Below, piece after piece: positions 62,641 through 64,000 of a DNA stretch of 64,000 nt (position 1 is its first letter; each line of letters begins with the position of its first letter). Under the pieces are notes generated by a model. That model worked only from the letters and a program-made list of their open reading frames with translations, searched no databases and was not told the DNA's origin. The DNA is from Bradyrhizobium sp. CB3481 (lineage in GTDB: Bacteria; Pseudomonadota; Alphaproteobacteria; Rhizobiales; Xanthobacteraceae): assembly GCF_029714305.1 (NCBI RefSeq), contig NZ_CP121647.1:1322501-1386500 (forward strand), given 5' to 3'. The translations under genes and the position numbers were made by a program.

Positions 62641-64000
62641 ATGCGATTGATTGCAAACAGCTTTTTGACGACGAGCCTCGTCGTGCTGACGGCGCTTCTC
62701 GCCGGCCGGGCGCGGGCGGCCGACCTGCCGGCCAGTTCGGCGGTCGATGCCGTCACGGTCTATCCCGACGGCGCCAGCGTCACGCGCGTCGTCGAGCTGG
62801 ATCTTCCTGCCGGCGAGAATTCCGCCGTACTGAAGGATTTTCCGCTCGCGCTCGATCCGTCGTCGCTCCGGGTCGAAGGCGAGGCGGCGGCCAAGCTCAC
62901 GATCGGCGCAATCGACGCCAAGCCGCCGCGCGCGGCGCCGCCGGCCAACCTGCCCGAGCTCGACAAGCGCATCGAGGCGCTGAAGGACGAGCGGACCAAT
63001 TTGCAGGGTGCGATCGATGCGGCTAATGCGCGGCGCAAATTCGCCGAGCGCTTCGCCGATACCTCGCCGGCCGGGATCGGCGACAAGGGTGAGGCGCGGC
63101 CGGTTGCCGAATGGCGGGCCGCCTTTGCCGCGGTCGGCGAGGAAATCGCCAGCGCCAACGCTGCGATCCGCGATGCGCAGCGCAAGCAGCGCGACATCGA
63201 CCGTGAAATCGCGCACCTCGAACAGGACCGGGCGCAGAAGCCGCCGAACAAGCTGGAAGTGCGGATCGAGCTTGCCGCCGCCGCTGCGACCAAGGCCACG
63301 CTGCGGGTGACCTATGCGGTGCGCAACGCGCGCTGGACGCCGCTCTATGACGCGCGGCTCGAAACCGGCGCCCGGGATCGCAAGCCGGCGCTCGAACTGG
63401 TGCGCCGCGCCGAAATCACCCAATCGACCGGGGAGGATTGGTCCAACGTTGCGCTCAGCGTCTCGACCGTGCGCACCGCGCGCGGCGGCAGCGCGCCGGA
63501 GCTGAGTTCGCTTGTCGTGCAGTATCCGCAACCGCCGCGGCCGCAGGCATCCGCCAGCGGCGCGGTGGACACCAACAGGCAGTTGCTACGCGCGGCGCCT
63601 GCGCCGATGGCCAAGATGGAGGAGGCGGTGGCTGGGGAGCGCTTCCGGGTGGCCGATGAACAGCAGGCCACGGCCGATGTCAGCGGCTTCCAGGTGGTGT
63701 TCAGGATTCCCGGCCGCGTCAGCCTCAGCGCCAGCGAGGGTGCCAAGAGCCTGCGCGTCTCCTCTGCGGCCATCGCGCCCGATCTTTCGGTCCGCGCCGC
63801 GCCGGTGAAGGATCCGGCGGCGTTCCTCGAAGCGAGCTTCAAGCAGGGCGAGGACGCACCGCTCTTGCCGGGCCGGGTCTCGATCTACCGCGACGGCGTC
63901 TTTGTCGGGCGTGGCCTGATGGCCGCTGCAAGCAAGGACGAGACCGTGCGGCTCGGCTTCGGCGCCGACGACAAGGTCAAGATCGAACGCACTGTCCTCA
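62641..64000 (+). CDS. MuiA-like mucoidy inhibitor family protein (DUF4139), 3' end beyond window
   Basis: The first 453 codons are present, and the frame remains open at the right edge. A signal peptide (SFLTTSLVVLTALLAGRARA, cleaved near 26) is followed by an N-terminal DUF4140 domain (VDAVTVYPDGASVTRVVELD), a coiled-coil segment around 110-195 (LDKRIEALKDERTNLQ, RKQRDIDREIAHLEQDRA), and a DUF4139 domain (LRVTYAVRNARWTPLYDARLE, ITQSTGEDWSNVALSVST). The family is named after an E. coli factor that reduces mucoidy; its biochemical role is unknown. AGGAGAAA precedes ATG 62641. Confidence 0.85.
   Translation, partial: MRLIANSFLTTSLVVLTALLAGRARAADLPASSAVDAVTVYPDGASVTRVVELDLPAGENSAVLKDFPLALDPSSLRVEGEAAAKLTIGAIDAKPPRAAPPANLPELDKRIEALKDERTNLQGAIDAANARRKFAERFADTSPAGIGDKGEARPVAEWRAAFAAVGEEIASANAAIRDAQRKQRDIDREIAHLEQDRAQKPPNKLEVRIELAAAAATKATLRVTYAVRNARWTPLYDARLETGARDRKPALELVRRAEITQSTGEDWSNVALSVSTVRTARGGSAPELSSLVVQYPQPPRPQASASGAVDTNRQLLRAAPAPMAKMEEAVAGERFRVADEQQATADVSGFQVVFRIPGRVSLSASEGAKSLRVSSAAIAPDLSVRAAPVKDPAAFLEASFKQGEDAPLLPGRVSIYRDGVFVGRGLMAAASKDETVRLGFGADDKVKIERTVL

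Overview
The window reads as a chromosomal segment of a GC-rich alphaproteobacterium of the Bradyrhizobium/Rhodopseudomonas type. Support comes from the gene families (DUF992, Omp25-type barrels, Bug solute-binding protein, MaoC pairs), the heavy G/C third-position bias, the serC leader, and several families of palindromic intergenic repeats of the kind common in Bradyrhizobium. I saw no rRNA, tRNA, CRISPR array, prophage or conjugative module. Most of it looks like core genome, with one accessory patch at about 17.0-18.7 kb.

Layout. 0-3 kb: the coupled minus-strand operon lgt - methyltransferase - pgeF, then a dienelactone hydrolase. 3-6.3 kb: ubiK, rplY (ctc), pth, ychF. 6.4-13.6 kb: a DUF4282 membrane protein, two MaoC hotdog proteins, very small membrane proteins, secreted proteins, two NTF2-like proteins and a small exported ClpP-like protein. 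13.9-18.7 kb: a Bug-type binding protein, an ATP-grasp/metallopeptidase pair sharing an ATGA overlap, a frameshifted SEC-C gene, and a DpnI-type methyl-directed endonuclease followed by a Cys-rich zinc-ribbon gene. 18.7-24.7 kb: uvrB with long low-complexity ends and an in-frame palindromic repeat, small conserved proteins, a flavin monooxygenase and a LysR regulator. 25-36.4 kb: TauE, a GST with a frameshifted end, enoyl-CoA hydratase next to a TetR gene with its own operator-like palindrome, a VOC protein, CWC/HAD, the DUF1800/DUF1501 pair, an aldo-keto reductase, a GNAT and a DUF4118 sensor-like protein. 36.6-49.9 kb: a DMT protein, M20 peptidase, PQQ sugar dehydrogenase, GST, GT87, aspartate aminotransferase, two DUF992 proteins, a methyltransferase/TetR pair, an EF-G-like GTPase and shikimate dehydrogenase. 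50-64 kb: two tandem secreted paralogues, lldD-like oxidase, glmM, an MFS exporter, two outer-membrane barrels, a GST, serC-serA with a structured leader, and the 5' part of a MuiA-like gene.

How genes work together: lgt supports lipoprotein maturation; rplY, pth and ychF form a translation-linked block; serC and serA are two of the three steps of serine synthesis; glmM feeds UDP-GlcNAc synthesis. The observations most worth a second look are the solitary DpnI homologue with its zinc-ribbon partner, the ATP-grasp/metallopeptidase pair, the EF-G paralogue whose catalytic histidine position holds serine, the exported ClpP-like mini-protease, and palindromic repeats that have entered coding sequence (uvrB) or supply stop codons (HAD, MFS). 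No complete system that is clearly new was recognised.
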